DNA of 64,000 nt from Phycisphaerales bacterium. Lineage in GTDB: Bacteria; Planctomycetota; Phycisphaerae; Phycisphaerales; SM1A02. Made by a program: the position numbers and the translations under genes. Shown here piece by piece: positions 24,351 through 33,062 of this stretch (position 1 is the first letter of the stretch; every line of letters starts with the position of its first letter). The notes under the pieces were generated by a model. That model did no database searches. It was not told the origin of the DNA and saw only the letters and a list, made by a program, of their open reading frames with translations. The stretch is taken from positions 1 through 64,000 of the forward strand of contig JAKVBQ010000005.1 in the NCBI GenBank assembly GCA_022447205.1. The letters run 5' to 3'.

Positions 24351-25865
24351 TCAGGCGAGGATCGGCGTGATGACCTTGCCATGGACGTCGGTGAGTCGAT
24401 AGTCGCGACCCTGATGGCGATGGATCAGCGCTCGATGATCGATCCCCATGAGGTGAAGCATCGTGGCATGGAGGTCATGAACCTCCACCGGGTTCTCGAC
24501 GATGTTGTACGAGTAGTCGTCGGTCTTCCCGTAACTGATGCCGGGCTTCACGCCACCGCCGGCCAGCCAGATCGAGAAGCATCGGGGATGGTGATCCCGT
24601 CCGTAGTTGTCCCTGGTCAGCGTGCCCTGGCTGTAGACGGTCCGCCCGAACTCACCGGCCCAGAGGATGAGGGTGTCATCGAGCATGCCACGCTGCTTCA
24701 GGTCCTTGATCAGGGCGGCCTGGGCCTGGTCGACCGACTTGCACTGCGCCCGGATCTCGGAAGGCAGGTTCCCGTGCTGATCCCAACCCCGCATGTAGAG
24801 CTGGACGAACCGGACTCCACGTTCGGCAAGCCGTCGCGCGAGGAGACAGTTGGCGGTGAAGGTTCCGGGCGTGTTGACGTCGTCGCCATACAGTTCGAGC
24901 GTCGACTTGCTCTCACCCGAGAAGTCCGTCAGCTCGGGAACCGACATCTGCATTCGGTAGGCCATCTCGTACTGGGCGATCCGGGCACGCACCTCGGGAT
25001 CGAGGCTCTGCTCGAACTCCTCCTCGTTGAGATGGGAGACGAGATCGAGCATGCGACGTCGGTCATCACGCGAGACCCCGTCGGGGTTGCGGAGATAGAG
25101 CACCGCATCACGACCGGCTCGCAACTTGCACCCCTGGTGCTCGCTGGAGAGGAAGCCGCTCCCCCAGAAACGCGCACTCAGCGCCTGCATGTTTCCCTTT
25201 CCCTGGGTGATCATCACCACGAAGGTCGGAAGATCGGAGTTCATGCTTCCGAGACCGTAGCTCGCCCAGGAACCGAAGCATGGACGACCCGGCTGTTCCG
25301 TCCCGGTCTGGAAGAAGGTGATCCCCGGTTCGTGATTGATCGCCTGAGTGTGCATCGATCGAATGAAGCAGATCTCCTTCGCAACGCTTCCGGTGTGCGG
25401 CAGCAGTTCGGAGAGGTGGATGCCATCCTCGTTGTTCTCGTGCCGGTCGAAACGGAACATCGTCGGCGCGACGGGCAGTCTGGCCTGACCGCTGGTCATG
25501 GTCGTGATGCGCTGGCCGTTGCGGATCGATTCCGGAAGATCCTTGTCGTAGGACTCCTGGAGCTTCGGCTTGTAGTCGTAGAGATCGAGCTGACTGGGCG
25601 CACCTTCCATGTGCATGTAGATGACGCGCTTCGCCTTCGGTGCGTAATGCGGGAGATTCGCGAGGATCCTGCCCGGCTCGCTGTCGGGATCGACCGGAGC
25701 TGGTGTCGTTGAGCCGGTGTCCATGATCGAACCGAGAGCGAGGGAACCGAGTCCGGCACCCATCGTCGAGGCCATGGCGCCGAAGAACCTCCTGCGCGTC
25801 AGGTTGCGGAGGTACTCCTCGAGCGGGTCCGCCGTCGCTTCTCGAATCTTGCGTGAATCGGTCAT
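24351..25865 (-). CDS. DUF1501 domain protein (Tat-exported)
   Basis: A 504-residue planctomycete DUF1501 protein (sulfatase/alkaline-phosphatase-like fold). A twin-arginine signal is visible (LTRRRFFGAMASTMGAGLGS), so it is exported folded. Family blocks include KRVIYMHMEGAPSQLDLYDY, HEPGITFFQTGTEQPGRPCF, MRGWDQHGNLP and WAGEFGRTVYSQG, with HPRCFSIWLAGGGVKPGISY near the end. It starts 10 bp after the stop of the DUF1549/DUF1553 gene, the usual pairing. The pair is amplified in planctomycetes and thought to act in the periplasm on complex organic matter; the substrate is unknown. Confidence 0.93.
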   Translation of the reverse strand: MTDSRKIREATADPLEEYLRNLTRRRFFGAMASTMGAGLGSLALGSIMDTGSTTPAPVDPDSEPGRILANLPHYAPKAKRVIYMHMEGAPSQLDLYDYKPKLQESYDKDLPESIRNGQRITTMTSGQARLPVAPTMFRFDRHENNEDGIHLSELLPHTGSVAKEICFIRSMHTQAINHEPGITFFQTGTEQPGRPCFGSWASYGLGSMNSDLPTFVVMITQGKGNMQALSARFWGSGFLSSEHQGCKLRAGRDAVLYLRNPDGVSRDDRRRMLDLVSHLNEEEFEQSLDPEVRARIAQYEMAYRMQMSVPELTDFSGESKSTLELYGDDVNTPGTFTANCLLARRLAERGVRFVQLYMRGWDQHGNLPSEIRAQCKSVDQAQAALIKDLKQRGMLDDTLILWAGEFGRTVYSQGTLTRDNYGRDHHPRCFSIWLAGGGVKPGISYGKTDDYSYNIVENPVEVHDLHATMLHLMGIDHRALIHRHQGRDYRLTDVHGKVITPILA

Positions 25866-25875
25866 GGAGCCTCCG

Positions 25876-28800
25876 TCAATCCTTCACGATCGTGGCATCG
25901 GTCGCCATCAGTGCATTCGCCAGCATCGTCCAGGCGGCGAGCTCCGATGGAGGAAGATCGTCCGGGACCGGCGACATGCCGACGGCCAGGAGCGACTTCG
26001 CATCCTCCGGTTCCTGCGCATAGCGTTCCAGGTAGGCGACGATCGCGTCATGCATCGCGGCCGCCGAACCCGGACTCGGTCGCTCGCCGGTGAGTCGACG
26101 GCACATGAGATCGATCCGAGAACGGGTCGTCGTGGCCTCCCGCAACGTCCGTTCCGCAAGCATCCGGGCGGCCTCGACGAACTGCACGTCGTTCCAGAGC
26201 ACCAACGCCTGCAGTGGCGTGTTCGTGGTGATCCGCCTGGTCGCTGCACAGTACTCCCGGGTCGGCGCATCGAGCGTCAACATGGAAGGCGGCGGTGACG
26301 CACGCTTCCAGTAGGTATAGAGGCTTCTCCGCCAGAGGCCGTTGCCGGCCGACTCTTCGTAGAGTCTGGTGTTGGACTGGGGCATCGCGACCTCGCGCCA
26401 GAGTCCCTCCGGCTGGTAGGGCTTGACGCTGGGACCACCGGTCTCCTCGACAAGCAGTCCCGAGACGTAGAGCGCCTGGTCGCGAATCTGTTCCGCGGAC
26501 AACCTCTGGCGCGGATACCAGCCAAGGAGCGCGTTGGCGGGATCGACCGCACGCACCGACTCGTTGACCGCGGATGACTGCCGGTAGGTGGCGCTCGTCA
26601 GGAACTCGCGCACCAGTCGATCGAGATCCCAGCCCTGGTCCCGGAAGGTGACCGCGAGATGGTCAAGCAGCTCGGGATGGGTCGGCCAGCTCCCCTGCAT
26701 GCCGAAGTCGTTGCTGGTCTCGACCAGCCCACGACCGAAGAAGAGTTCCCAGAATCGATTCACGGCCACGCGTGCCGTCAGGGGATTCTCCTCCCCGACG
26801 AGCCATTCCGCGAGATCGAGTCGGTTGGGAACATGGTCGGTGACGATGGCGCCAAGGGCCTCGGGAACCGCGGTCGAGACCTTGCGGTTCGGGTCGGGCT
26901 TGTCGTACTGGCCTCGAGTCATCACGAACGTCTCGCGCGGCATCGCGCGTTCCTTCATGACCATCGTCCGAGGCACGCTTTCGACGAGCGTCTTGTACTG
27001 GGCCTCCGCTTCGGCGAGCTGAGCGGTCAGCTCGAGGAAACGCGAGGAGTACTTCGATCGCCAGGCGTCGTTCGCCCTTGCCATGAGCGTCTCGTCGAGT
27101 CGATCGTCGGGGAACGTGAACAGGACGGCATCGGAGGGCATCTCCTCCTCGCCGGGAATCGCACGATGGTAGAACCCCCCCACTGCACCGGTGTTGACGA
27201 TCTTGCAGACCAGCGTGTTGAGTCCGGGTTCCAGCTGCAGTGTCACCTGCTCCTGGTCCGGGGCCACGCCACGATCGATCCGTCGTTCGTGAACCAGTGC
27301 TCCGTTGTGGTAGACCTGGATGCCGTCGTCACTGCCGAGCGAGAGGTCGAGCGTCCGGGCGGTCGGGACATAGATCTCACGACCGACGTATTCCGCACCG
27401 ATTCCCTGGGCCAGCGTCACCGGCTGCGCCTCGACGACACCGGGTGCATACCGCCACTCGAAGGGGCCGTACCGTTTGCCGAATGCCAGCGGTCCCGCCT
27501 CCTCCGGGCCGTACGCGGTCTGGTAGGCCTCGGCGCCGTTGGACGTCACGAAGGGTCCGGCGATGTACCAGTTGGTCACCGCATGGGGGACACGTGCGAG
27601 CGCCTCCTCGCTCACTCGTCCGAGACGAACGCGAGCACGGCCGATGGCATGCTGTTCATAGGGCGTGTCGTAGTCGAGACGAACCACGACCTCGCTGCCA
27701 CCCTCGTAACCGAATGGAGCATCCGCCACGAAGATCGCGTTTCGATCGCCCGGAACCTGGTGTGCGTTCACGGCCCAGACCCGGCCATCGTCGCTGCGAA
27801 GGGCGTTGGTCACCCTGAAGTCGCCATCAGGCTGCTCGATGTCCGCCCATGCCCATGTGAATCGAAGCGTCCTTCGCTTCGTCGGATCCTGCTTCGAGAC
27901 GACTTCCGCGCTGACCCCCCGAAGCACGGCATTCCCGTTGCGCGCACGGCCGACCCGCTCCTCGAAGAACGACTCGTCACCGAGCGCTTCGAGCATCAGG
28001 GTGCGCAGGCCGGTGGATTCCGTGGTGAGGGTGTAGGTGTAGGTGTCCTTGCCGGGATTCTCGCCGGAAGCCAGCACCGATCGATCCGGCTGGATCGCGA
28101 GCTCGGCACCGTTGCTGCTGACGGCCGACACCACCTCGGGCGTCTCCCAGCTCCAGTCACCACCGGAACGAAGTTCCTCGATGAACGGCGCGATCCGGGC
28201 CGACTCCTCGGCGGTCGGCTGGTCACGTTCCGCACGCAGCGCCGCGAGGGTCGTCGAAAGCGCGTCGATCTTCACCTGGTCGGTCGCACTCGGCACCTCG
28301 ATGTACGGTTCGAGTGCACGGTAGGGATCGGGAACCTGGGAGTAGATGCCCGGTTCCTCGTTGTTGTTGAAGAAGGCGATGAGACTGTAGTAGTCCTCGG
28401 CGGTGATGGGATCGAACTTGTGATCGTGACAACGAGCACATCCGACGGTCAGCCCGAGGAAGACCTCGCCGGTGGTGTTCGCCCGGTCCACCGCATATTC
28501 CAGCAGGTACTCCTCGCTGATCGCTCCGCCTTCATCGCTCGTGACGTGGTTCCGGTTGAACCCGCTGGCCACGATCTGGTCCACGGTGGCATCGGGCACG
28601 AGGTCACCGGCGAGCTGGTGGATGACGAACTCGTCGAAGGGCAGGTTGTCATGGAAGGCGTTGACGACCCAGTCCCGATAGAGCCAGATCGATCGGCCCG
28701 CATCCATGTGGATCCCGGAGGTGTCCGCATAGCGGGCGAGATCGAGCCACGGGGTCGCCATGCGCTCGGCGTACCGGGTGCGATACGGCTCCTCGGTCAG

Positions 28801-29463
28801 GAGCCGTTCGACAAGCCGTTCATAGGCATCCTCGGCAGGATCCTCGAGGAAGGCCTTCATCTCCTCGGGCGTGGGCGGGAGGCCGGTGATGTCCAGGAAC
28901 ACCCGGCGGGCGAGTGTCGTCTGGCTGGCTTCCGGTGACGGGTCGAGTCCCGCGGCATCGAGACGTTCGAGGATGAATCGATCGACGTCGTTCCTGCTCC
29001 AATCATCCTCATCGATGACGGGAACCTGCTGGACGACTGGAGCGTCGAACGCCCAGTGGTCCTCGTACCGGGCACCTGACTCGATCCAACGACGGACGAG
29101 ATCCACCTGATCCGGCGTGAGCGACCGCTTGCCACTGTCCATCGGTGGCATGCGATCCTCGGGATCATGATGCGAGATCAGTTCGATCAGCAGGGACGCA
29201 TCGGGATCACCGGGAACGATCGCGGACACGCCTCCCAGGTCACGAGTCGCCTCCTCGAAGGAGTCCAGTCGAAGCCCGGCCTTGCGCGTCGCACGGTCCG
29301 GACCGTGACAGAGGAAGCAGCGGTCGGAGAGGATCGGGCGGATGTCACGCCCGTATCGAATCTCGGGAGGTGCTGCCTCGGCCCGAAGGTCGAGACCAAG
29401 CAGGACCAGGACGAGGACCGACGAAGGTCGAATCGCTCTCCAGATTCGATGAGTCATGGTCAT
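25876..29463 (-). CDS. Planctomycete cytochrome C (PSCyt1)-DUF1549-DUF1553 protein
   Basis: A 1195-residue exported protein. The signal peptide ends near AEA (about 30). PSCyt1 holds a heme-binding motif CFLCH at residues 49-53. DUF1549 follows at about 140-360 (RNDVDRFILERLDAAGLDPS, FLDITGLPPTPEE, GCARCHDHKFDPI: a second CxxCH). Residues about 450-830 are a long beta-rich insertion (NWYIAGPF, SLGSDDGIQVYHNGALVHER, LNTLVCKIVNTGAVGGFYHR) that looks like a carbohydrate-binding jelly roll. DUF1553 closes the protein (NRLDLAEWLVGEENPLTARV, NRFWELFFGRGLVE, RPSPGSAA). It probably acts with the DUF1501 protein. Start 29463 carries TAGGAT 6 bases upstream. Confidence 0.93.
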   Translation of the reverse strand: MTMTHRIWRAIRPSSVLVLVLLGLDLRAEAAPPEIRYGRDIRPILSDRCFLCHGPDRATRKAGLRLDSFEEATRDLGGVSAIVPGDPDASLLIELISHHDPEDRMPPMDSGKRSLTPDQVDLVRRWIESGARYEDHWAFDAPVVQQVPVIDEDDWSRNDVDRFILERLDAAGLDPSPEASQTTLARRVFLDITGLPPTPEEMKAFLEDPAEDAYERLVERLLTEEPYRTRYAERMATPWLDLARYADTSGIHMDAGRSIWLYRDWVVNAFHDNLPFDEFVIHQLAGDLVPDATVDQIVASGFNRNHVTSDEGGAISEEYLLEYAVDRANTTGEVFLGLTVGCARCHDHKFDPITAEDYYSLIAFFNNNEEPGIYSQVPDPYRALEPYIEVPSATDQVKIDALSTTLAALRAERDQPTAEESARIAPFIEELRSGGDWSWETPEVVSAVSSNGAELAIQPDRSVLASGENPGKDTYTYTLTTESTGLRTLMLEALGDESFFEERVGRARNGNAVLRGVSAEVVSKQDPTKRRTLRFTWAWADIEQPDGDFRVTNALRSDDGRVWAVNAHQVPGDRNAIFVADAPFGYEGGSEVVVRLDYDTPYEQHAIGRARVRLGRVSEEALARVPHAVTNWYIAGPFVTSNGAEAYQTAYGPEEAGPLAFGKRYGPFEWRYAPGVVEAQPVTLAQGIGAEYVGREIYVPTARTLDLSLGSDDGIQVYHNGALVHERRIDRGVAPDQEQVTLQLEPGLNTLVCKIVNTGAVGGFYHRAIPGEEEMPSDAVLFTFPDDRLDETLMARANDAWRSKYSSRFLELTAQLAEAEAQYKTLVESVPRTMVMKERAMPRETFVMTRGQYDKPDPNRKVSTAVPEALGAIVTDHVPNRLDLAEWLVGEENPLTARVAVNRFWELFFGRGLVETSNDFGMQGSWPTHPELLDHLAVTFRDQGWDLDRLVREFLTSATYRQSSAVNESVRAVDPANALLGWYPRQRLSAEQIRDQALYVSGLLVEETGGPSVKPYQPEGLWREVAMPQSNTRLYEESAGNGLWRRSLYTYWKRASPPPSMLTLDAPTREYCAATRRITTNTPLQALVLWNDVQFVEAARMLAERTLREATTTRSRIDLMCRRLTGERPSPGSAAAMHDAIVAYLERYAQEPEDAKSLLAVGMSPVPDDLPPSELAAWTMLANALMATDATIVKD

Positions 29464-29475
29464 GGCACCATCCTA
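29464..29475 (-). promoter_or_regulatory. Leaderless-type -10 box of the DUF1553/DUF1501 operon
   Basis: On the minus strand TAGGAT (29470-29475), GGTGCC, then ATG at 29463. No Shine-Dalgarno-like sequence lies between. A second in-frame ATG follows two codons later. Confidence 0.5.
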
Positions 29476-29642
29476 CCCACCACATGAGGGGATCAGAAGG
29501 GTCGAAACCGAGAGATCCGGGGCTTCTGCCCGGCAAGGACGACTCCGGCGAAGTGGTGCCGAAGCCCCCGTCGTCAGGCAGAAACGCCTGCCCTCTGTCA
29601 TGATGCGCCCGGACGGACCCGCCCACCACGGAACCCTGCTCC

Positions 29643-30575
29643 ATGCAGCACGTACCGAAGATCGCAATCTGCTGTTCCACCTTCAGGCGCCATGACGGCC
29701 TGAGGTCGCTCCTCGAGAGTCTCGGCCGCCTCGTCTTCAAGGACCATGCTCCGGAGATCACGGTCGTCATCACCAACAACGACACCGAGGACGCCGTCCC
29801 GAGAACGATCGCCGACCAGGCCTCGAACTCGCTCCCCTTTCCCGTCGACTACCTGGAGGAGGAGCAGCGCGGCCTCTCCTTTCCACGCAATCGCGCGATC
29901 GACCACGTCCGGGATTCACACGACTACATCGCGTTCATCGACGACGACAGCACCGCACGGCCTGACTGGTTGCAGCAACTCCTTGACGTGATGTTCGAGA
30001 CGGGAGCCGATGTGGTCACCGGTCCCGTCGCACCGGTGTACGAGACCACACCGCCGGATTGGATCGTCCAGGGTGGCTTCTTCGCGCCGAAGCAACGGAC
30101 GACCGGACAGGAACTGGACCGGGCGTTCACCAACAACGTCCTCATCAGCACCGAGGTCCTCAAGCGGACCGGCGTCCGGTTCCCTCCCGAGTTCGCCTTG
30201 TTCGGAAGCGAGGACACCTTCTTCTTCCGGAACATGCACAAGAAGGGTGCCAGGATCCTCTGGGCCTCGGATGCCGTCGTCGACGACGAGGTACCGGCCC
30301 AGCGCGCGACGGAGGAGTGGCTGACGATGCGTCACAGGCGCACCGGCATGTGCACGAGCGTCCAGGAGCGAAGGCTGCGCGGATCGATCTTCGCAGTCCC
30401 CCTGCTCACGGCGAAGGTGATCGCCTGGATGATTCTCGGGACGGGTCTCTACATTGCAGGCCTCTTCATGGGTCGGGCGACACGCGTGCGTGCTCGCTGC
30501 TGGCTCGCATGGGGGCATGGTCTCGCCCTGGGCATGCTGGGCAGGAACTATGCTGAATACCTGCATGAACGTTGA
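29643..30575 (+). CDS. Glycosyltransferase, GT2 family
   Basis: A 310-residue GT-A transferase starting KIAICCSTFRRHDGLRSLLE. It has FPRNRAIDHVRDSHDYIAFI leading into DDDS, ETGADVVTGPVAPVYE, and FGSEDTFFFRNMHKKGARIL with the acidic pair of the acceptor site. It ends in a hydrophobic region (FAVPLLTAKVIAWMILGTGL). It is closely similar in layout to the transferase at 14336-15280, though it lies outside the glycan island and stands alone. The 179 bp before it hold only the divergent promoter of the DUF1553 gene and weak hairpins. Confidence 0.87.
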   Translation: MQHVPKIAICCSTFRRHDGLRSLLESLGRLVFKDHAPEITVVITNNDTEDAVPRTIADQASNSLPFPVDYLEEEQRGLSFPRNRAIDHVRDSHDYIAFIDDDSTARPDWLQQLLDVMFETGADVVTGPVAPVYETTPPDWIVQGGFFAPKQRTTGQELDRAFTNNVLISTEVLKRTGVRFPPEFALFGSEDTFFFRNMHKKGARILWASDAVVDDEVPAQRATEEWLTMRHRRTGMCTSVQERRLRGSIFAVPLLTAKVIAWMILGTGLYIAGLFMGRATRVRARCWLAWGHGLALGMLGRNYAEYLHER

Positions 30576-30657
30576 ACCGACCTGACCGTCGTGCACCCAT
30601 GCAGGATCACACGAGACCTGTCATGATGGGCATTCCAACCCCGGACCAGGAGCAACC

Positions 30658-31557
30658 ATGACCTTCGAACTTGCAGCACACAACTGGATGCGACCCGAAC
30701 CCCTCGAGGTCACCCTCCAGCGACTCTCCCGACTCGGCTACTCCGGCATCGAGATCATGGCGGAACCCACGCGGTACGACCCCGCGGAAGTCAGGCCGCT
30801 GCTCGAGAAGAACAGGATCCGGTGCTGGGGCGGCGTCTCGATCATGCTTGCATCACGTGACCTGATCCACGGCGACAAGTACATCAGGATCGGAGCGATC
30901 GAGTACCTCAAGGACTCGATCACCCTGGTCCACGAACTCGGCGGCGAGATCATGACGATCGTTCCGAGCGAGGTCGGCAAGGTCGTGGCGATGGCGGATC
31001 CGGAGGTCGAGTGGAGCTGGGCCGTCGAAGGACTGAAGCGGGTCGCGGACCATGCCCGTTCCTGCGGGGTCAGGATCGCCCTTGAACCACTGAACCGGTT
31101 CGAGACCAACTTCCTCAACCGACACGACCAGGCACTCACGCTGGCCGAGCACATCGGGGAGGACATCGGGGTCTGCCTCGACGCGTTCCACATCAACATC
31201 GAGGAGGCCGACCCGCTGCAGGCGATCCGGAACACCGGGTCCAAGCTGTTCGACTTCCACATCGCGGACACCAATCGACGAGCACCGGGCGAGGGACACT
31301 GGGACTGGGCGAAGCTCCTGCAGACGCTCAAGGACGTCGGCTACAACGGCATGCTCACCACCGAGTTCGTGGTGCCGATGGACCGTTCACCACTGGCCGG
31401 TGCACGCGAGGAGTCCGGAACCGAAGCGAGTGCGGAGGAACTGAAGTTCATCCGGGACCACGGCAGCGATCTCATGAGTGATGCCGAGTACAGCATCCAC
31501 TTCGAGAACTGCATCAAGCACATCAGGGCATCGGAAGCGGCCGAAGTCGGAGCCTGA
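30658..31557 (+). CDS. Sugar phosphate isomerase/epimerase-like TIM-barrel protein
   Basis: A 299-residue AP-endonuclease-2-type TIM barrel. Metal-ligand segments can be placed: IALEPLNRFETNFLN (Glu), VCLDAFHINIEE (Asp and His), FDFHIADTNRRAPGEGHWDW (His and Asp) and MLTTEFVVP (Glu). This order is that of tagatose/psicose 3-epimerases and related isomerases. The start follows AGGAG at a normal distance. It probably isomerises a keto-sugar or inositol derivative in the cytoplasm. It converges with a VOC gene (14-bp gap). Confidence 0.85.
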   Translation: MTFELAAHNWMRPEPLEVTLQRLSRLGYSGIEIMAEPTRYDPAEVRPLLEKNRIRCWGGVSIMLASRDLIHGDKYIRIGAIEYLKDSITLVHELGGEIMTIVPSEVGKVVAMADPEVEWSWAVEGLKRVADHARSCGVRIALEPLNRFETNFLNRHDQALTLAEHIGEDIGVCLDAFHINIEEADPLQAIRNTGSKLFDFHIADTNRRAPGEGHWDWAKLLQTLKDVGYNGMLTTEFVVPMDRSPLAGAREESGTEASAEELKFIRDHGSDLMSDAEYSIHFENCIKHIRASEAAEVGA

Positions 31558-31571
31558 ACCGGGACCGAGGT

Positions 31572-32069
31572 TCACTCCCCGTGGTAGAGGCTGGCGTCTC
31601 CGCCACGGTCACCACGACCATCCGCGCGACCCGAGTTGTAGAGCGCGCCGGGATCGGTCTCGACCTGCTCGTCATCGAAGATGCGGTCGGACACCGGACA
31701 CTCCGGGCGACAGGTGATCTCGACGAGATTCCCGGATGGATCGCGGATGAACATCTGCATCGCACCATCGGGCAGGCGGCGGACCTTGCCCCAGGGCCGG
31801 GTGTCGATGGCATCGAGCGCCTTCGCGCGATCGAAGATGGTGTCGAAGTCGTCCACCTCGAGACAGACATGACCACGGAACGAAGGCGTGTCCTCCCATT
31901 CCGTCAGGTGGATCTGCTGGTCGTCGTTCACGCGGAAGAACTGGGCGGGGAAGTCCAGGTCGAACGCCGGGAGCGGCTCGAGGCCGAGCTGGTCCCGATA
32001 GAACTCGACCGCCGCCTGGAGATCCTCGACGACCAGTGTCGCGTGATTGATTCGAACAACCCTTGCCAT
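31572..32069 (-). CDS. VOC family protein (glyoxalase/bleomycin-resistance fold)
   Basis: A 165-residue single VOC domain starting RINHATLVVEDLQAAVEFYR, with PAQFFRVNDDQQIHLTEWE, HVCLEVDDFDTIFDRAK and MQMFIRDPSGNLVEITC; the His and Glu positions of a metal site are present. The C-terminal ~35 residues are an extra Asp/Gly-rich tail. The ATG at 32069 follows GGAGA. Substrate unknown; such proteins act as dioxygenases, glyoxalases or epimerases. Confidence 0.85.
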   Translation of the reverse strand: MARVVRINHATLVVEDLQAAVEFYRDQLGLEPLPAFDLDFPAQFFRVNDDQQIHLTEWEDTPSFRGHVCLEVDDFDTIFDRAKALDAIDTRPWGKVRRLPDGAMQMFIRDPSGNLVEITCRPECPVSDRIFDDEQVETDPGALYNSGRADGRGDRGGDASLYHGE

Positions 32070-32098
32070 GACCGGTTCTCCTGCTTCAGACCTGCCTG

Positions 32099-32104
32099 AT
32101 CATA
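32099..32104 (-). promoter_or_regulatory. -10 box of the VOC gene (leadered)
   Basis: TATGAT on the minus strand, 29 bases before the ATG at 32069. The leader of about 22 bases contains AGGAGA, an ordinary Shine-Dalgarno site. It contrasts with the genes whose TANNNT box almost touches the ATG. Confidence 0.4.
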
Positions 32105-32149
32105 CTCTTCTCCCCGTTGCAGAAGAAGGAAGATCCGGAACAGGCGGGT

Positions 32150-32953
32150 TCATCCCTCGCCGGGGTCCCTGCCATCGATCGTGAGCCGGGCGGGATGACC
32201 GAACCAGGCGTGTTCCTTCGCACCCGCGGGATACTTCTCCTCGAGCACGCGCGTGACATCCCCCATCGTCGCACCCGCATCGACCCAGCCCCCGTCGAGA
32301 TCCGGGAAGTCCTGCCTGCAGTTGGCGCACTTCTTGCTCGAGTCGAAACGGATCGGACACCAGAAGCTCTCGACGTTCCGAAGCATCTCGGTCCCGAGGA
32401 CCCACACTCCGGTCATCCAGTCGCAGTAGAGACACCAGATGAGGTCGTGCCCGACCAGTCCGTCGAACTTCTGGCGTGAACAGTTCACCCAGTCACGCTG
32501 GCGATACCGGGGGAAGCGGACGAGGACGATCAGGAACGGATAGAGGAAGATCTCCGCCATGCGGACCAGCCAGAAGATCGGCACGACGACGGCGGTCGCC
32601 CAGAGCGCGGCATGGTTGCGGAACCGACCGACGCGCCGGTTGATCACCTTGACGATCCTCGGTCCACGCCGTGCTTCCGGATGCGCCAGTTCGTGAAGGA
32701 AACCCCAGATCACGGTCCCGACCATCTGAGCGGCGATCGCGGCGAGCAGGCCGCGCCAGCCACCGACGATCGGGCCGACGATCATCGGGGCGGCCGTGAA
32801 GTAGGTGACCACGAGATCCAGCATCGGGGCGCGGCAGAGCAGTTCCCCCAGCTTCCGTCCCGGTGCCCCAAGCGACACCACGAGATGGAGGATGCCGACG
32901 CCGAGCAGGAGCGCGGCAAGGGTCACGAGGAAGATGGTGATGAAGATTTCCAT
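32150..32953 (-). CDS. Unknown membrane protein with HELAH and CxxC motifs
   Basis: A 267-residue protein I do not recognise. Hydrophobic segments lie at about 1-28, 46-64, 67-84, 117-130 and 132-146. HELAH at residues 87-91 fits the HExxH zinc-protease pattern at the end of a membrane segment, as in site-2 proteases, but the family's second motif is not obvious. The C-terminal soluble part has C174-x2-C177 and C199...C209-x2-C212, which could bind zinc or iron-sulfur. It is divergent to the zincin at 33063 (109-bp gap). Function undetermined. Confidence 0.65.
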   Translation of the reverse strand: MEIFITIFLVTLAALLLGVGILHLVVSLGAPGRKLGELLCRAPMLDLVVTYFTAAPMIVGPIVGGWRGLLAAIAAQMVGTVIWGFLHELAHPEARRGPRIVKVINRRVGRFRNHAALWATAVVVPIFWLVRMAEIFLYPFLIVLVRFPRYRQRDWVNCSRQKFDGLVGHDLIWCLYCDWMTGVWVLGTEMLRNVESFWCPIRFDSSKKCANCRQDFPDLDGGWVDAGATMGDVTRVLEEKYPAGAKEHAWFGHPARLTIDGRDPGEG

Positions 32954-33062
32954 GAAGTTTGCGAGCTCCGGTCGTGCACGGTCTGGATGAACCGTTCATT
33001 ATGCATGCGGAGCCCCCGACAAGGGGGAAACGACGCGACTTCTGCACGAAGAGGAACTCCTC

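Noticed and set aside
26659-28938. 759-codon plus-strand frame
   Set aside because: It lies antisense to the DUF1549/DUF1553 gene, whose domains are unmistakable; no motif or signal is present in the antisense frame.
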